From positions 2,666,001 to 2,730,000 of the forward strand of contig NZ_CP133111.1 of assembly GCF_033001325.1 (NCBI RefSeq): a stretch of 64,000 bases of DNA, read 5' to 3'. Shown piece after piece: positions 34,637-43,103 of the stretch. The notes under the pieces were generated by a model, which made no database searches, was not told the origin of the DNA, and worked only from the letters and a program-made list of their open reading frames with translations. This DNA is from Rhodopseudomonas sp. BAL398 (GTDB taxonomy: Bacteria; Pseudomonadota; Alphaproteobacteria; Rhizobiales; Xanthobacteraceae). Numbering within the stretch: the stretch's first letter is position 1; each line of letters opens with the position of its first letter. Both the position numbers and the translations under genes were made by a program.

Positions 34637-36439
34637 ATGACCGATACGCCACGGAAGATTACCGACGATCCTTATGGCGCCGCGCAGCTGATCCGGCGGC
34701 TGCTGACCGAACAGGCCGCCGTCTATTGGCGGCGCTATCTGGTCGCGTTCGCCTTGATGGCGGTGTCCGCCGCCGCCACCGCCGGCTCGGCCTATCTGCT
34801 CGGCGAGGTCATCAATCAGGCCTATGTCGACCGCAACCTGCGCGGCATCATGATCATGTCGGTGGTCGCCCTCACGGTGTTCACCATGAAGGGCGCCGCG
34901 ACCTACGGCCATTCGGTGATCCTGTCGCAGATCAAGAACGCGATTCTCGCCAATAATCAGCGCCGGCTGTTCGACAAGCTGATGAGCGAAAGCGTCGGCT
35001 TTTATTCGCAGCGGCACTCGTCGGAATTTTTGGCCCGGCTGACGGCCGGCGCCAATTCCGTCACCGAAGTCCTCACCATGCTGATCAATGCGGTCGGCCG
35101 CGATCTGCTGTCGCTGATCGGCCTGGTCACCGTGATGGTGACGCAGGATCCGTTCATGGCGCTGTTCGGGCTGTTGATCGCGCCGCCGGCGGTGCTGGTG
35201 GTGCGCAAGCTGGTCAAGCGGGTCAAGGGCCTCGCCTACACCCAGTTCACCGGCAATGCCGAAATCCTCGAGACCATGCAGGAATCGCTGCAGGGCATCC
35301 GCACCGTCAAGGCGTTCACGCTGGAACAGACGATGCGCGAGCGGATCAATCTCAGCATCGCGGCGGTCGAGGCCAACGCCAACAAGATGGCGCGGATCGC
35401 CAACCGCGCCAGCCCGTTGATGGAAACGCTGGGCGGCTTCGCGGTGGCGGCGTCGCTGATGTATGGCGGCTACCGCGTGGTCGCCACCGGCGCGACGCCG
35501 GGGCAATTCTTCTCGTTCTTGACCGCGTTCCTGCTGGCCTATGAGCCGGCGAAACGGCTGGCGCGGCTCAATATCGAGCTCAACAGCGGGCTGGTCGGCG
35601 CGCGGATGCTGCTCGAGATCGTCGACAGCCCGGCGAGCGAGCCCGACGACAGCGACAAGCCGGCGCTACAACTGAGCACCGCGCGGGTCGAAATGCACGA
35701 TGTCAGCTTCGCCTATCGGGCGAACGAGGCGGTGCTCAACCACATGAGCTTCGTCGCCGAGCCCGGCAAGATGACCGCGCTGGTCGGCCCCTCCGGCGGC
35801 GGCAAATCGACCGTGCTGTCGCTGCTGCTGCGGCTTTACGAGGTGAATTCCGGCGACATCACCATTGACGGGCAATCGATCGCGGCGGTGTCGCGGCGCT
35901 CGCTGCGCCAGCAGATCGCCTATGTGGGCCAGGACGTCTATCTGTTCCGCGACACCATCCGCAACAATATCGCCTTCGGCATCGCCGGCGCCTCCGAGGA
36001 CGAGATCATCGCGGCGGCGAAGGCCGCCAGCGCCCATGATTTCATCATGGCCTTCCCGCTCGGCTACGACACCCCGGTCGGCGAACACGGCGCGCAATTG
36101 TCCGGCGGCCAGCGCCAGCGTGTCGCGGTGGCGCGCGCCTTGGTCCGCAATGCGCCGATCATCCTGCTGGACGAGGCCACCGCGGCGCTCGATTCGGAAT
36201 CCGAGAAGCTGGTGCAGGAAGCGATCGAGCATCTGTGCCGCAACCGCACCACCATCGTCATCGCCCATCGGCTGCACACCATCATGCATGCCGACGCGAT
36301 CCTGGTGGTCGAGGCCGGCACCATCGTCGAGCGCGGCCGTCACGACGATCTGCTTCGCAGCGGCGGACGCTATGCTTCGTTCTACAATCTGCAGCATCGC
36401 CACACGCCGCCGCTGGCCCCGATCGACGCAACGGCGTAA
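34637..36439 (+). CDS. MsbA-like ABC exporter (fused permease-ATPase)
   Basis: A 600-residue half-transporter: six-helix membrane domain (about residues 25-330) followed by an ATPase domain with Walker A GPSGGGKST (near 384), signature LSGGQRQRVAVARAL (near 487), Walker B IILLDEA and the switch His in IVIAHRL. The ILETMQESLQGIRTVKAF segment is typical of MsbA-type lipid or glycan exporters. It lies downstream of galE within the LPS region, so export of lipid A-core or another glycolipid is plausible. Whether it is the main MsbA or a paralogue cannot be told. Confidence 0.88.
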   Translation: MTDTPRKITDDPYGAAQLIRRLLTEQAAVYWRRYLVAFALMAVSAAATAGSAYLLGEVINQAYVDRNLRGIMIMSVVALTVFTMKGAATYGHSVILSQIKNAILANNQRRLFDKLMSESVGFYSQRHSSEFLARLTAGANSVTEVLTMLINAVGRDLLSLIGLVTVMVTQDPFMALFGLLIAPPAVLVVRKLVKRVKGLAYTQFTGNAEILETMQESLQGIRTVKAFTLEQTMRERINLSIAAVEANANKMARIANRASPLMETLGGFAVAASLMYGGYRVVATGATPGQFFSFLTAFLLAYEPAKRLARLNIELNSGLVGARMLLEIVDSPASEPDDSDKPALQLSTARVEMHDVSFAYRANEAVLNHMSFVAEPGKMTALVGPSGGGKSTVLSLLLRLYEVNSGDITIDGQSIAAVSRRSLRQQIAYVGQDVYLFRDTIRNNIAFGIAGASEDEIIAAAKAASAHDFIMAFPLGYDTPVGEHGAQLSGGQRQRVAVARALVRNAPIILLDEATAALDSESEKLVQEAIEHLCRNRTTIVIAHRLHTIMHADAILVVEAGTIVERGRHDDLLRSGGRYASFYNLQHRHTPPLAPIDATA

Positions 36440-36503
36440 ACGAAGGTCCTCGGTTACCTTAGCCCGGCGTCCCCGCTGTCATCCCTCCTTGCGAAGGCCT
36501 CTC

Positions 36504-37205
36504 ATGAGCAACTCCGCCTACGTCATCGCCCCGCTGCCGCAACCCGCGCTCGCCGTCCAGGGCGACAGCAAGACCTTTCCGGTGCGCCGGATCTGGTGCG
36601 TCGGCCGCAACTATCTCGAGCACATTCGCGAACTCGGCAATGACGAGCGGCAGCCGCCGTTCTTTTTCGCCAAGCATCCCGACATGATCGCGCCCGACGG
36701 CGTCACCATCCCCTATCCGACCCTGACCAAGGACATGCAGCACGAGGTCGAACTCGTGGTCACGCTCAAGAGCGGCGGCCTGAACATCCCGGTCGAGCAG
36801 GCGCTGGATCACGTCTGGGGTTACGGCGTCGGCATCGATCTGACCCGCCGCGACCTGCAGATGGCCTCGCGCAAGAAGGAACAGCCCTGGGAGATCGGCA
36901 AATCCTTCGACCAATCGGCCCCATGCGGCGCCCTAGCGCCGGCCGTTACGATCGGCCATCCCGCCAAGGGACGGATCTGGCTGTCGGTCAACGGCACGGA
37001 GCGGCAGAGCGGCGATCTGGCGCAGATGATCTGGAGCGTCCCGGAGACCATTGCGAAACTGTCGCAGCAGGTAGCGCTGGGCGCCGGCGACATCATCATG
37101 ACCGGCACCCCCGCCGGGGTCGCCGCGTTGGTGGCGGGCGACAAGATCGAATGCGGCGTCGACGGCGTCGGCACGCTGCGTCTATCGATCGGTCAGCCGG
37201 CGTAA
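36504..37205 (+). CDS. fumarylacetoacetate hydrolase-family protein
   Basis: A 233-residue FAH-fold hydrolase acting on a dicarbonyl compound (fumarylpyruvate-hydrolase or acylpyruvase-like). It shows IWCVGRNYLEHIRELGN, PPFFFAKHPDMI, the metal-ligand HEVELVV, YGVGIDLTRRDLQ and IIMTGTPAGVA. AAGG precedes the ATG at 36504. No aromatic catabolism genes are nearby, so the substrate is unknown. It is 64 bases behind the ABC exporter and may be cotranscribed. Confidence 0.85.
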   Translation: MSNSAYVIAPLPQPALAVQGDSKTFPVRRIWCVGRNYLEHIRELGNDERQPPFFFAKHPDMIAPDGVTIPYPTLTKDMQHEVELVVTLKSGGLNIPVEQALDHVWGYGVGIDLTRRDLQMASRKKEQPWEIGKSFDQSAPCGALAPAVTIGHPAKGRIWLSVNGTERQSGDLAQMIWSVPETIAKLSQQVALGAGDIIMTGTPAGVAALVAGDKIECGVDGVGTLRLSIGQPA

Positions 37206-37223
37206 CCCGCGAGCCGGCAAAGC

Positions 37224-37247
37224 CGGTCCCGGAGCCATCCGGGACCG
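37224..37247. terminator. hairpin after FAH-family gene
   Basis: Perfect 9-bp stem CGGTCCCGG / CCGGGACCG with a six-base loop, 19 bases after the stop codon. No T-tract follows, so termination is likely but unproven. Confidence 0.45.
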
Positions 37248-37346
37248 CGCATCGATGGTCGGCCAACGCCTGATCCCCACGTTAGGACAATATTAACGAT
37301 AAATCGCAACAATGATTTTGGGGGCTGACCTCGCGGAGTCGCCGTC

Positions 37347-37478
37347 ATGATCTCGGAATTTCGAAGACTCGTCGTGGTTTCCATCGCCTTGGTGCTGTTC
37401 CTGGCCGCTGCGCAAAATGCGGCCGGCTTGAACTGGCGCGCCAGTCCGCCCGTGCTGATGGTCGCCAACCAGCAATAG
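37347..37478 (+). CDS. possible small exported or membrane peptide (43 aa)
   Basis: A short frame with GGAG eight bases before its ATG encodes a 43-residue peptide: basic N-terminus (MISEFRRL), a hydrophobic stretch VVVSIALVLFLAAAQNAAG, then a short tail ending in MVANQQ. This looks like a signal or anchor sequence with a tiny mature part. No family recognised. The call rests on ribosome-binding site, codon pattern and topology only. Confidence 0.4.
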   Translation: MISEFRRLVVVSIALVLFLAAAQNAAGLNWRASPPVLMVANQQ

Positions 37479-37590
37479 CGCCGATGTCGCCCGCCGTCAG
37501 TGCGAGCGAGTCCAAACAGGGTCGGCACAGCGCGCGGCCGCTTTGCGCCAACGCGTCGTTGAATAGACGCCTAATGGATTGTGAGGATCC

Positions 37591-37725
37591 ATGTTGAGAT
37601 TGCTAGTCGCCATGCTGCTCACCATTTGCCTGATCGGCTGCACCGAAACCACCATGCACGGCGCGGCCCATCGCGGCGCCCTCAAGCCAGCGACGCACAC
37701 CATGATGATGGGGGTCGGCTATTGA
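37591..37725 (+). CDS. small lipoprotein (44 aa)
   Basis: A 44-residue peptide with a type II signal sequence: MLRLLVAMLLTICLIGC, with lipobox LIGC, and a 28-residue mature part rich in Thr, His and Met (TETTMHGAAHRGAL..., ending MMMGVGY). GAGG four bases before the ATG supports translation. Small lipoproteins of this kind are common and mostly uncharacterised. The His/Met content could suggest metal binding, but this is speculation. Confidence 0.55.
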   Translation: MLRLLVAMLLTICLIGCTETTMHGAAHRGALKPATHTMMMGVGY

Positions 37726-37785
37726 GCGGCAACTTCCGTTACTGCAGCTGAGGTCGCGAACCCGCGAGCGCCAGGAGTTTGATGT

Positions 37786-37892
37786 CGTCATTGCGAGCCG
37801 AGGACGACGCGAAGCGCCGTCCGAAAGCGAAGCAATCCAGGACCGGCAAGCAATGACTGGATTGCGTCGTCGCTTCGCTCCTCGCAATGACG
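37786..37892. repeat. R1 palindromic repeat, copy A
   Basis: Outer arms CGTCATTGCGAG and CTCGCAATGACG are exact inverted repeats, with inner arms GAAGCAATCCAG and CTGGATTGCGTCGTC. A member of a four-copy family in this window (others at 59757, 61985 and 63543). It lies between the small lipoprotein gene and the convergent SDR gene. Confidence 0.75.
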
Positions 37893-37913
37893 AAGTTGAG
37901 GGCAGTCGGCCCC

Positions 37914-38717
37914 TCAGGCCGTTTTCGGCCCGTAGGCCTCGCGCATCTTGGCCTGGATCTTGGCCATGCCGCCGATCCAGCGGCCGTAATTCTCGGTCTT
38001 TTTGCGCATGTAATCGATGACTTGCGGATGCGGCAGGATCAGGAAATTTTCATGTTCGATACCGGCCAGCGCGTCCTGCGCCACCTGCTCGGGCGCAAGG
38101 TCGCCGTCGCCGGATTGCGGCCCCTTGGGGATCGCGCGCAGCATATTGGTATCGACGCCCTGCGGGCACAGGATCGAGACCCGGATATTGTCCGCCTTGT
38201 GCGAAATCGCCAGATTCTCCGCAAAGCCCACCGCGGCGTGTTTGGTGGTCGAATAGGCCGGACTGCCGACCTGCGACAACAGCCCCGCGGCGGAAATCGT
38301 GTTGAGGAAATAGCCGCCGCCGCGCGCCTTGTAGAGCGGCACCAGATGCCGCGCGGCATAGACATGCGCCATCACGTGGATCGCCCAGCTTCGGGCCCAG
38401 GGCTCGTCGGAACTGCCGCCGGCATTTTCCGACAGCGGATCGAACCCGCCGCCGATTCCCGCATTGGAACAGAACAGCGCGATCGGGCCGAATTGCCGCT
38501 CGGTCTGGTCAATCAGATTTTTGATATCGGCTTCACGCCCGACGTCGCATTCGAACGCAGCGCCATCGATCGAGGCCGCGACCGCTTCGGCGCGGGCGCG
38601 ATCGAGATCGGCGACCACGACCTTGGCGGCGCCCGCCTTGTGAAACGCTTCGCACAGCGCCTGTCCGATGCCGTTGCCGCCACCAGTCACAACCACAACC
38701 TTGCCCGCAACCTGCAT
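37914..38717 (-). CDS. SDR-family oxidoreductase
   Basis: Classical short-chain dehydrogenase of 267 residues: cofactor site TGGGNGIGQALC (11-22), VADLD (NAD preference suggested by the acidic residue), the NAG motif CSNAGIGGG, and the catalytic Ser and YSTTK. The C-terminal part (HENFLILPHPQVIDYMRKK) is extended relative to many SDRs and is found in alcohol/steroid-type members annotated only generally. Substrate unknown. It lies upstream of nothing obviously related. Confidence 0.85.
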   Translation of the reverse strand: MQVAGKVVVVTGGGNGIGQALCEAFHKAGAAKVVVADLDRARAEAVAASIDGAAFECDVGREADIKNLIDQTERQFGPIALFCSNAGIGGGFDPLSENAGGSSDEPWARSWAIHVMAHVYAARHLVPLYKARGGGYFLNTISAAGLLSQVGSPAYSTTKHAAVGFAENLAISHKADNIRVSILCPQGVDTNMLRAIPKGPQSGDGDLAPEQVAQDALAGIEHENFLILPHPQVIDYMRKKTENYGRWIGGMAKIQAKMREAYGPKTA

Positions 38718-38759
38718 CGTCTCTCCCTTTTTGTTGTTATTATCGATCGGATGGAATGG

Positions 38760-39455
38760 TCAGGCCATGACCATATCGAGCACCGCGGTGTAATGGCAGG
38801 CCGCGCCGAGCAGCACGAAAGAATGCCAGATCGCATTTTGGAACCGCAACCGTCGCCAGGCGTGAAAGATCACGCCGAACGTGTAGAGCGCGCCGCCGAT
38901 CGCAATAAAAATCAGCGCCAGATTCGGCAGCGATTCCTTGACCGACTCATAGGCGATCAATCCGCTCCAACCCATCGCCAGATACAGGCCGATCGACAGC
39001 TTGTCGAAGCGGCCGGGCAGGAACAGCTTGATCAGAATGCCGATGACCGCAACGCCCCACACGCCGGACAACAACGCCGCCGCGAACATATGATCTTTGA
39101 TCTGCGAGATGATCGGCGTGTAGGTCGCGGCGATCAGGATGTAGATCGCCGAATGGTCGAACCGGCGCAGCAGCCATTTGCGCGGCGATACCGGCCACAG
39201 ATTATAGGCCGCCGACACGCTCAGCATCGCCATCAGGCCCGCCACATAGACCGACACCGAGACGATTTCCGGCGTGGAGGCGAACACCCCGGTCAACACC
39301 ACCAGGGTCGTGGCGGCGATCAGGCCGCAGACCACCCCCAGGCCATGCACGACGCCATCGGCGATCAGTTCGGCGCGATCGTAATTCCAGTGCACCGCGC
39401 CCTTGGCATCGATCCTGGAATGCGAAGCCAGTTGTTTCAGCCGGAAGATCGTCAT
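38760..39455 (-). CDS. hemolysin III / PAQR-family membrane protein
   Basis: A 231-residue seven-helix membrane protein of the YqfA/HlyIII (PAQR) family. It shows the conserved Glu/Asp and His positions of this zinc-site family: the N-terminal ELIADGVVHGLGVVCGL, FDHSAIYILIAATYTPI in the middle and IWHSFVLLGAACHY at the end. Bacterial members are thought to act on membrane lipids or energy homeostasis rather than as hemolysins. ATG 39455. It lies 42 bases upstream of the SDR gene on the same strand and may be in one transcript with it. Confidence 0.87.
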   Translation of the reverse strand: MTIFRLKQLASHSRIDAKGAVHWNYDRAELIADGVVHGLGVVCGLIAATTLVVLTGVFASTPEIVSVSVYVAGLMAMLSVSAAYNLWPVSPRKWLLRRFDHSAIYILIAATYTPIISQIKDHMFAAALLSGVWGVAVIGILIKLFLPGRFDKLSIGLYLAMGWSGLIAYESVKESLPNLALIFIAIGGALYTFGVIFHAWRRLRFQNAIWHSFVLLGAACHYTAVLDMVMA

Positions 39456-39661
39456 TGGCGAGCGTCACACCCTGTTCAAAATTGATCTGGCGCATTCATG
39501 GCAGGTTCGAAGCAATGCAATCATATACGATCGACCTTCAAGATTCTTGGACTTTTCGACCGGAAACGGGGCAAAGCTAAGGCCCCGCTTGTCGCCCGAA
39601 TCGCCGAATTCCGGTTAGTTTTGGCCACACGCCCTCAAATGTGATCGAACCGTCAGCAGGC

Positions 39662-41131
39662 ATGGCTTTCAGTTTTTCCAATCTTGTCGAAGAAGCGCGG
39701 CTATCGGCGCGGGCGCTGCGGGACTACAGCGACAACATCCTCAATCCAACGGTTCGGCTCGGCGTCACCGGCCTGTCACGCGCCGGCAAGACCGTCTTCA
39801 TCACCGCACTGGTTCACGGCCTGTCGCGCGGCGGCCGGTTTCCGATCTTCGAATCGATGTCCACCGGACGCATCGCCAAGGCGCGGCTGGCGCCGCAGCC
39901 CGACGACGCGGTACCGCGCTTCAGCTATGAGAGCTATCTGGGGACGCTGATCGAGCAGCGCAACTGGCCGAGCTCCACCGTCGACATCAGCGAGTTGCGC
40001 CTGGTGATCGACTATCAGCGGCAAAATGGCGCCGATCGCACGCTGACGCTGGATATCGTGGATTACCCCGGCGAATGGCTGCTCGACCTGCCGCTGCTCA
40101 ACAAGAGCTATGAGCGCTGGGCGGCGGAGAGCCTGGCGCTGTCGATGCAGGACCCGCGGCGGCGGGTCGCCGGTGCCTTCCACGCCCATCTGGCGACGCT
40201 CGACCCCCATGGCCGCGAAAATGAGCAGGTGACATTGACCGCGGCGCGGCTGTTCACCACCTATTTGCGCGATTGCCGCAACGAGCAATTCGCCATGAGC
40301 CTGCTGCCGCCGGGACGGTTCTTGATGCCGGGCAACCTCGCCGGGTCGCCTGCGCTGACTTTTGCGCCGCTCGACCTGCCGATCGACGGCGCCCCGGCCG
40401 AGGGCTCGCTCTGGGCGATGATGCGGCGGCGCTACGAAGCCTACAAGGACGTCGTGGTGCGGCCGTTCTTCCGCGATCATTTCTCCCGGCTCGACCGCCA
40501 GATCGTGCTGGCGGACGCGCTGTCCGCCTTCAACGCCGGTCCGGAGGCGCTGCACGATCTCGAAGCCGCCTTGGCCGGCATCCTCGATTGTTTCCGGGTC
40601 GGACAACGCACCTTGATGAGTTCGCTGTTCCGGCCGCGGATCGACAAGATCCTGTTCGCCGCCACCAAGGCCGACCATCTGCACCATTCCAGCCACGACC
40701 GGCTCGAGGCGATCCTGCGCCGGCTGGTCGATCGCGCCGCGATCCGGGCCGAATTCGCCGGGGCCACCGTCGACGTGGTGGCGCTGGCGGCTGTGCGCGC
40801 CACCCGGGAAGCCCAGGTGCAGCGCGGCCGCGACCGGCTGCCATCGATCGTCGGCACCCCGATCAAGGGCGAGGTCGCCGATGGCGAGGTGTTCGACGGC
40901 GAAACCGAGGTCGCGACCTTCCCTGGCGACCTGCCGACCAATCTGCAACAATTGTTCAAGGGCGAGGACAGTTTTCGCGGGTTGTCGGCCGGCACCGCCG
41001 CTCAGGCCGACTTCCGCTTCCTGCGCTTTCGTCCGCCCCGGCTCGACGCCAGCGATCCCGACGGGCCGGCGCTGCCTCATATCCGCCTCGACCGCACGCT
41101 CCAGTTTCTGATCGGAGACAAACTGCAATGA
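39662..41131 (+). CDS. ycjX: YcjX-family P-loop protein
   Basis: DUF463/YcjX family nucleotide-binding protein (489 residues). P-loop GLSRAGKTVF (37-46), a DxxG-like LDIVDYPGEWLLDLPLL, and the conserved KADHLHHSSHDRLEAIL base-recognition region. In gammaproteobacteria ycjX and ycjF belong to the phage-shock regulon; no psp gene is present here. ATG 39662 is chosen over a GTG at 39641. Its stop overlaps the next gene (ATGA), so YcjX and YcjF are coupled. The precise function is unknown. Confidence 0.87.
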   Translation: MAFSFSNLVEEARLSARALRDYSDNILNPTVRLGVTGLSRAGKTVFITALVHGLSRGGRFPIFESMSTGRIAKARLAPQPDDAVPRFSYESYLGTLIEQRNWPSSTVDISELRLVIDYQRQNGADRTLTLDIVDYPGEWLLDLPLLNKSYERWAAESLALSMQDPRRRVAGAFHAHLATLDPHGRENEQVTLTAARLFTTYLRDCRNEQFAMSLLPPGRFLMPGNLAGSPALTFAPLDLPIDGAPAEGSLWAMMRRRYEAYKDVVVRPFFRDHFSRLDRQIVLADALSAFNAGPEALHDLEAALAGILDCFRVGQRTLMSSLFRPRIDKILFAATKADHLHHSSHDRLEAILRRLVDRAAIRAEFAGATVDVVALAAVRATREAQVQRGRDRLPSIVGTPIKGEVADGEVFDGETEVATFPGDLPTNLQQLFKGEDSFRGLSAGTAAQADFRFLRFRPPRLDASDPDGPALPHIRLDRTLQFLIGDKLQ

Positions 41132-42204
41132 CCGAGCGCGGCCAGCATCGCCGACCGGCGACCTTCAAACTCGACGATCCCAGCGTGGTGCTGATCGACG
41201 GCAATGACGGCGCGCACTCCGCGCCACGGGACAATCCGTCGTCGCGCGACAATTCCGCTTTGCGCGGCAAGGTGCAGATCGCCACCGAGGCCGAAACGCA
41301 GCCGCCGATCTCGGCGCCGGTCGATCCGTCCGGCGTGATCCGGCGCAAGGGCTTTCGCTGGGGCACGATCTTCTGGAGCGCCTTTACCGGGCTGGTGTCG
41401 CTGGCGTTCTGGCTGTGGGTGAGCCGGCTGATCGGCGATTTGTTCGCGCAAAGCCAGACGCTCGGCACCATCGGCTTCGTCCTGGCGGCGCTCGCCGGCG
41501 GCTCGCTCGCGGTGATCATCGGCCGCGAGGCCTATGGACTGATTCGCCTCGCCAAGATCGAACAGCTGCACGCCCGCGCCGCCACCGTGCTGCTGACCGA
41601 CAATCGCGCCGAGGGCCGCGCTATCATCCGCGAATTGCTCAAGCTGGAGCATACCAATCCTCAGCTGGCGCGCGCCCGCGCGACACTGACCAAGCATATC
41701 GACGACATCATCGATGGCGCCGATTTGATCCGGCTGGCCGAGCGCGAATTGCTGACGCCGCTCGATCAGGAGGCGCGCGCGCTGATCTCAAAGGCGGCGC
41801 AGCGCGTCTCGCTGGTCACCGCGATCAGCCCGAAAGCGCTGATCGACGTGGTGTTCGTGCTGATCGCCACGGTGCGGCTGGTCGGGCAATTGGCGCGGCT
41901 CTATGGCGGCCGACCGGGCGCGATCGGCATGATCAAGCTGATGCGCCAGACCATCAGCCATCTCGCCATCACCGGCGGCATCGCGATCGGCGACAGCGTG
42001 GTGCAGCAGCTGGTCGGTCACGGTCTCGCGGCGAAACTGTCGTCGAAACTCGGCGAAGGCATGCTCAACGGCATGCTGACGGCGCGGCTTGGCCTGGCCG
42101 CGATCGACCTGACCCGGCCATTGCCGTTCAACGCCCTGCCCCGCCCGGCACTCGGCGACCTGGTCAAGGATCTGGCGCGCACCAAGCGCGACAAGGACGA
42201 ATAG
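41128..42204 (+). CDS. ycjF: YcjF-family (DUF697, TIGR01620-type) inner-membrane protein
   Basis: A 358-residue membrane protein: a polar N-terminus (1-75), two transmembrane helices (about 82-104 and 112-132), a helical soluble stretch and a C-terminal DUF697-like region (SLVTAISPKALIDVVFVLIATVRLVGQLARLYGGRPG). This is the standard layout of YcjF. It overlaps ycjX by four bases. A short pseudogene-like sequence follows in the same frame directly after the TAG stop. Confidence 0.87.
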   Translation: MTERGQHRRPATFKLDDPSVVLIDGNDGAHSAPRDNPSSRDNSALRGKVQIATEAETQPPISAPVDPSGVIRRKGFRWGTIFWSAFTGLVSLAFWLWVSRLIGDLFAQSQTLGTIGFVLAALAGGSLAVIIGREAYGLIRLAKIEQLHARAATVLLTDNRAEGRAIIRELLKLEHTNPQLARARATLTKHIDDIIDGADLIRLAERELLTPLDQEARALISKAAQRVSLVTAISPKALIDVVFVLIATVRLVGQLARLYGGRPGAIGMIKLMRQTISHLAITGGIAIGDSVVQQLVGHGLAAKLSSKLGEGMLNGMLTARLGLAAIDLTRPLPFNALPRPALGDLVKDLARTKRDKDE

Positions 42205-42330
42205 CGACGACTTGTCGTCGGCCCGGCATGGGGCGTCGACTATGTCGGCTTCACCGACAGCTGCTATATCACGCGGCGGATTCACACCCGGCACGGCTGG
42301 CGGCCGGGCACAATCAATATCTGCTACTAA
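42205..42330 (+). pseudogene. remnant of a small Cys-containing secreted protein (C-terminal part)
   Basis: Directly after the ycjF stop and in the same frame, 41 codons stay open to a TAA. They read like the end of a small secreted protein: VGPAWGVDYVGFTDSCY, then RRIHTRHGWRPGTINICY. The closing pattern (Cys-Tyr, a basic/aromatic middle, final Ile-Cys-Tyr) recalls the C-terminus of the peptide at 16481-16774. There is no start codon or signal peptide, so this is probably a fragment, or a reading-frame coincidence. Confidence 0.35.
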
Positions 42331-42677
42331 TCCGAGCATTTGGGCTCACCAATTCCACATCCCGGCCGCCGTCGCGGCCGGAATTGCGCATCAGCACGTG
42401 TTCCATGTCATCGATTCCCCGCTGTTGCAGGCAATATGGTTGGAGAATCACCGCCACCGCTGGACAAATCACAGAGATTTTTAGAGGCCGCGGCGACGAA
42501 ATCGGCAAAAACCGGTCAAAAATGGACATTCAGAGCCATTCAGTCGGCTTTCGGGGCGTTACGGCTGTTGTTTGAGCTATCAAGCGTGAGCGATACCGCG
42601 TAACGTAGGTTTGTCGGAGAAGCCGGTTTCCGGGGACCGACCTTTCGATTCGATCATAATCCTGCGGAGACGACGTT
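42331..42677. other. intergenic region and cold-shock leader
   Basis: Contains a perfect hairpin at 42362-42381 (CCGGCCGC / GCGGCCGG, four-base loop) that may end the ycjX-ycjF transcript. The stretch before cspA includes GGTTTCCGGGGACC and the ribosome-binding site GCGGAG. A long structured 5' leader is usual for cold-shock genes, but the promoter is not defined here. Confidence 0.4.
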
Positions 42678-42878
42678 ATGGCTAAAGGTACTGTGAAGTG
42701 GTTCAACGCGACCAAGGGCTTCGGATTCATCCAGCCCAGCAGCGGTGGAAAAGACGTGTTCGTTCATATTTCGGCGGTCGAGAAAGCAGGCCTTTCGTCG
42801 CTCAACGAAGGACAGACGGTTGAATACGAGGAAGTCGCTAACCGCGGCAAGACCTCGGCTGAAAACCTCAAGGTTTGA
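42678..42878 (+). CDS. cspA: cold-shock protein (CspA family)
   Basis: A 66-residue single cold-shock domain, [19 protein letters not shown] at the start, with RNP1 (KGFGFI) and RNP2 (VFVHI) intact. It acts as an RNA chaperone or antiterminator. The GCGGAG site lies eight bases before the ATG. Length is normal. A hairpin terminator follows at 42904. Several csp paralogues are usual per genome; the symbol indicates family only. Confidence 0.93.
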   Translation: MAKGTVKWFNATKGFGFIQPSSGGKDVFVHISAVEKAGLSSLNEGQTVEYEEVANRGKTSAENLKV

Positions 42879-42903
42879 CCGACAGCGCGATCAAAGAAGC
42901 CTG

Positions 42904-42934
42904 CCCTCGGACTTGATCCGAGGGTGAGTTTTCC
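42904..42934 (+). terminator. rho-independent terminator of cspA
   Basis: Perfect 8-bp stem CCCTCGGA / TCCGAGGG with loop CTTGA, followed by TGAGTTTTCC. It lies 25 bases after the cspA stop. Confidence 0.75.
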
Positions 42935-42996
42935 AAAAAGCAATATTTGCGATGACAGCACTCAAAGGCGGTCATCGTTTTTTTGTGCCCGAATCC

Positions 42997-43097
42997 AGAG
43001 CGTTTTCGAGCGAAGTGAGTGCCGCTTCGCGTGAAGACAACGCGTCATAGCAAAATCGAGAGCTAGGTTCTGATTCGATCAAAACCGGAATTGCTCT
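42997..43097. repeat. R3 intergenic repeat, copy 2
   Basis: AGAGCGTTTTCGAGCGAAGT, then CTTCGCGTGAAGACAACGCGTC, and a right end GGTTCTGATTCGATCAAAACC. The left two thirds match copy 1 (32252-32352) closely; the right palindrome is less perfect here. It lies next to the end of the minus-strand gene at 43104 and may terminate it. Confidence 0.65.
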
Positions 43098-43103
43098 GGC
43101 GGC

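Noticed and set aside
37786-37892. Insertion sequence ends
   Set aside because: Repeats have no transposase, no target duplication, and the whole unit is one palindrome of about 100 bases.
38760-39455. Hemolysin or virulence factor
   Set aside because: The HlyIII/PAQR name is historical; the protein is a common housekeeping-type membrane protein.
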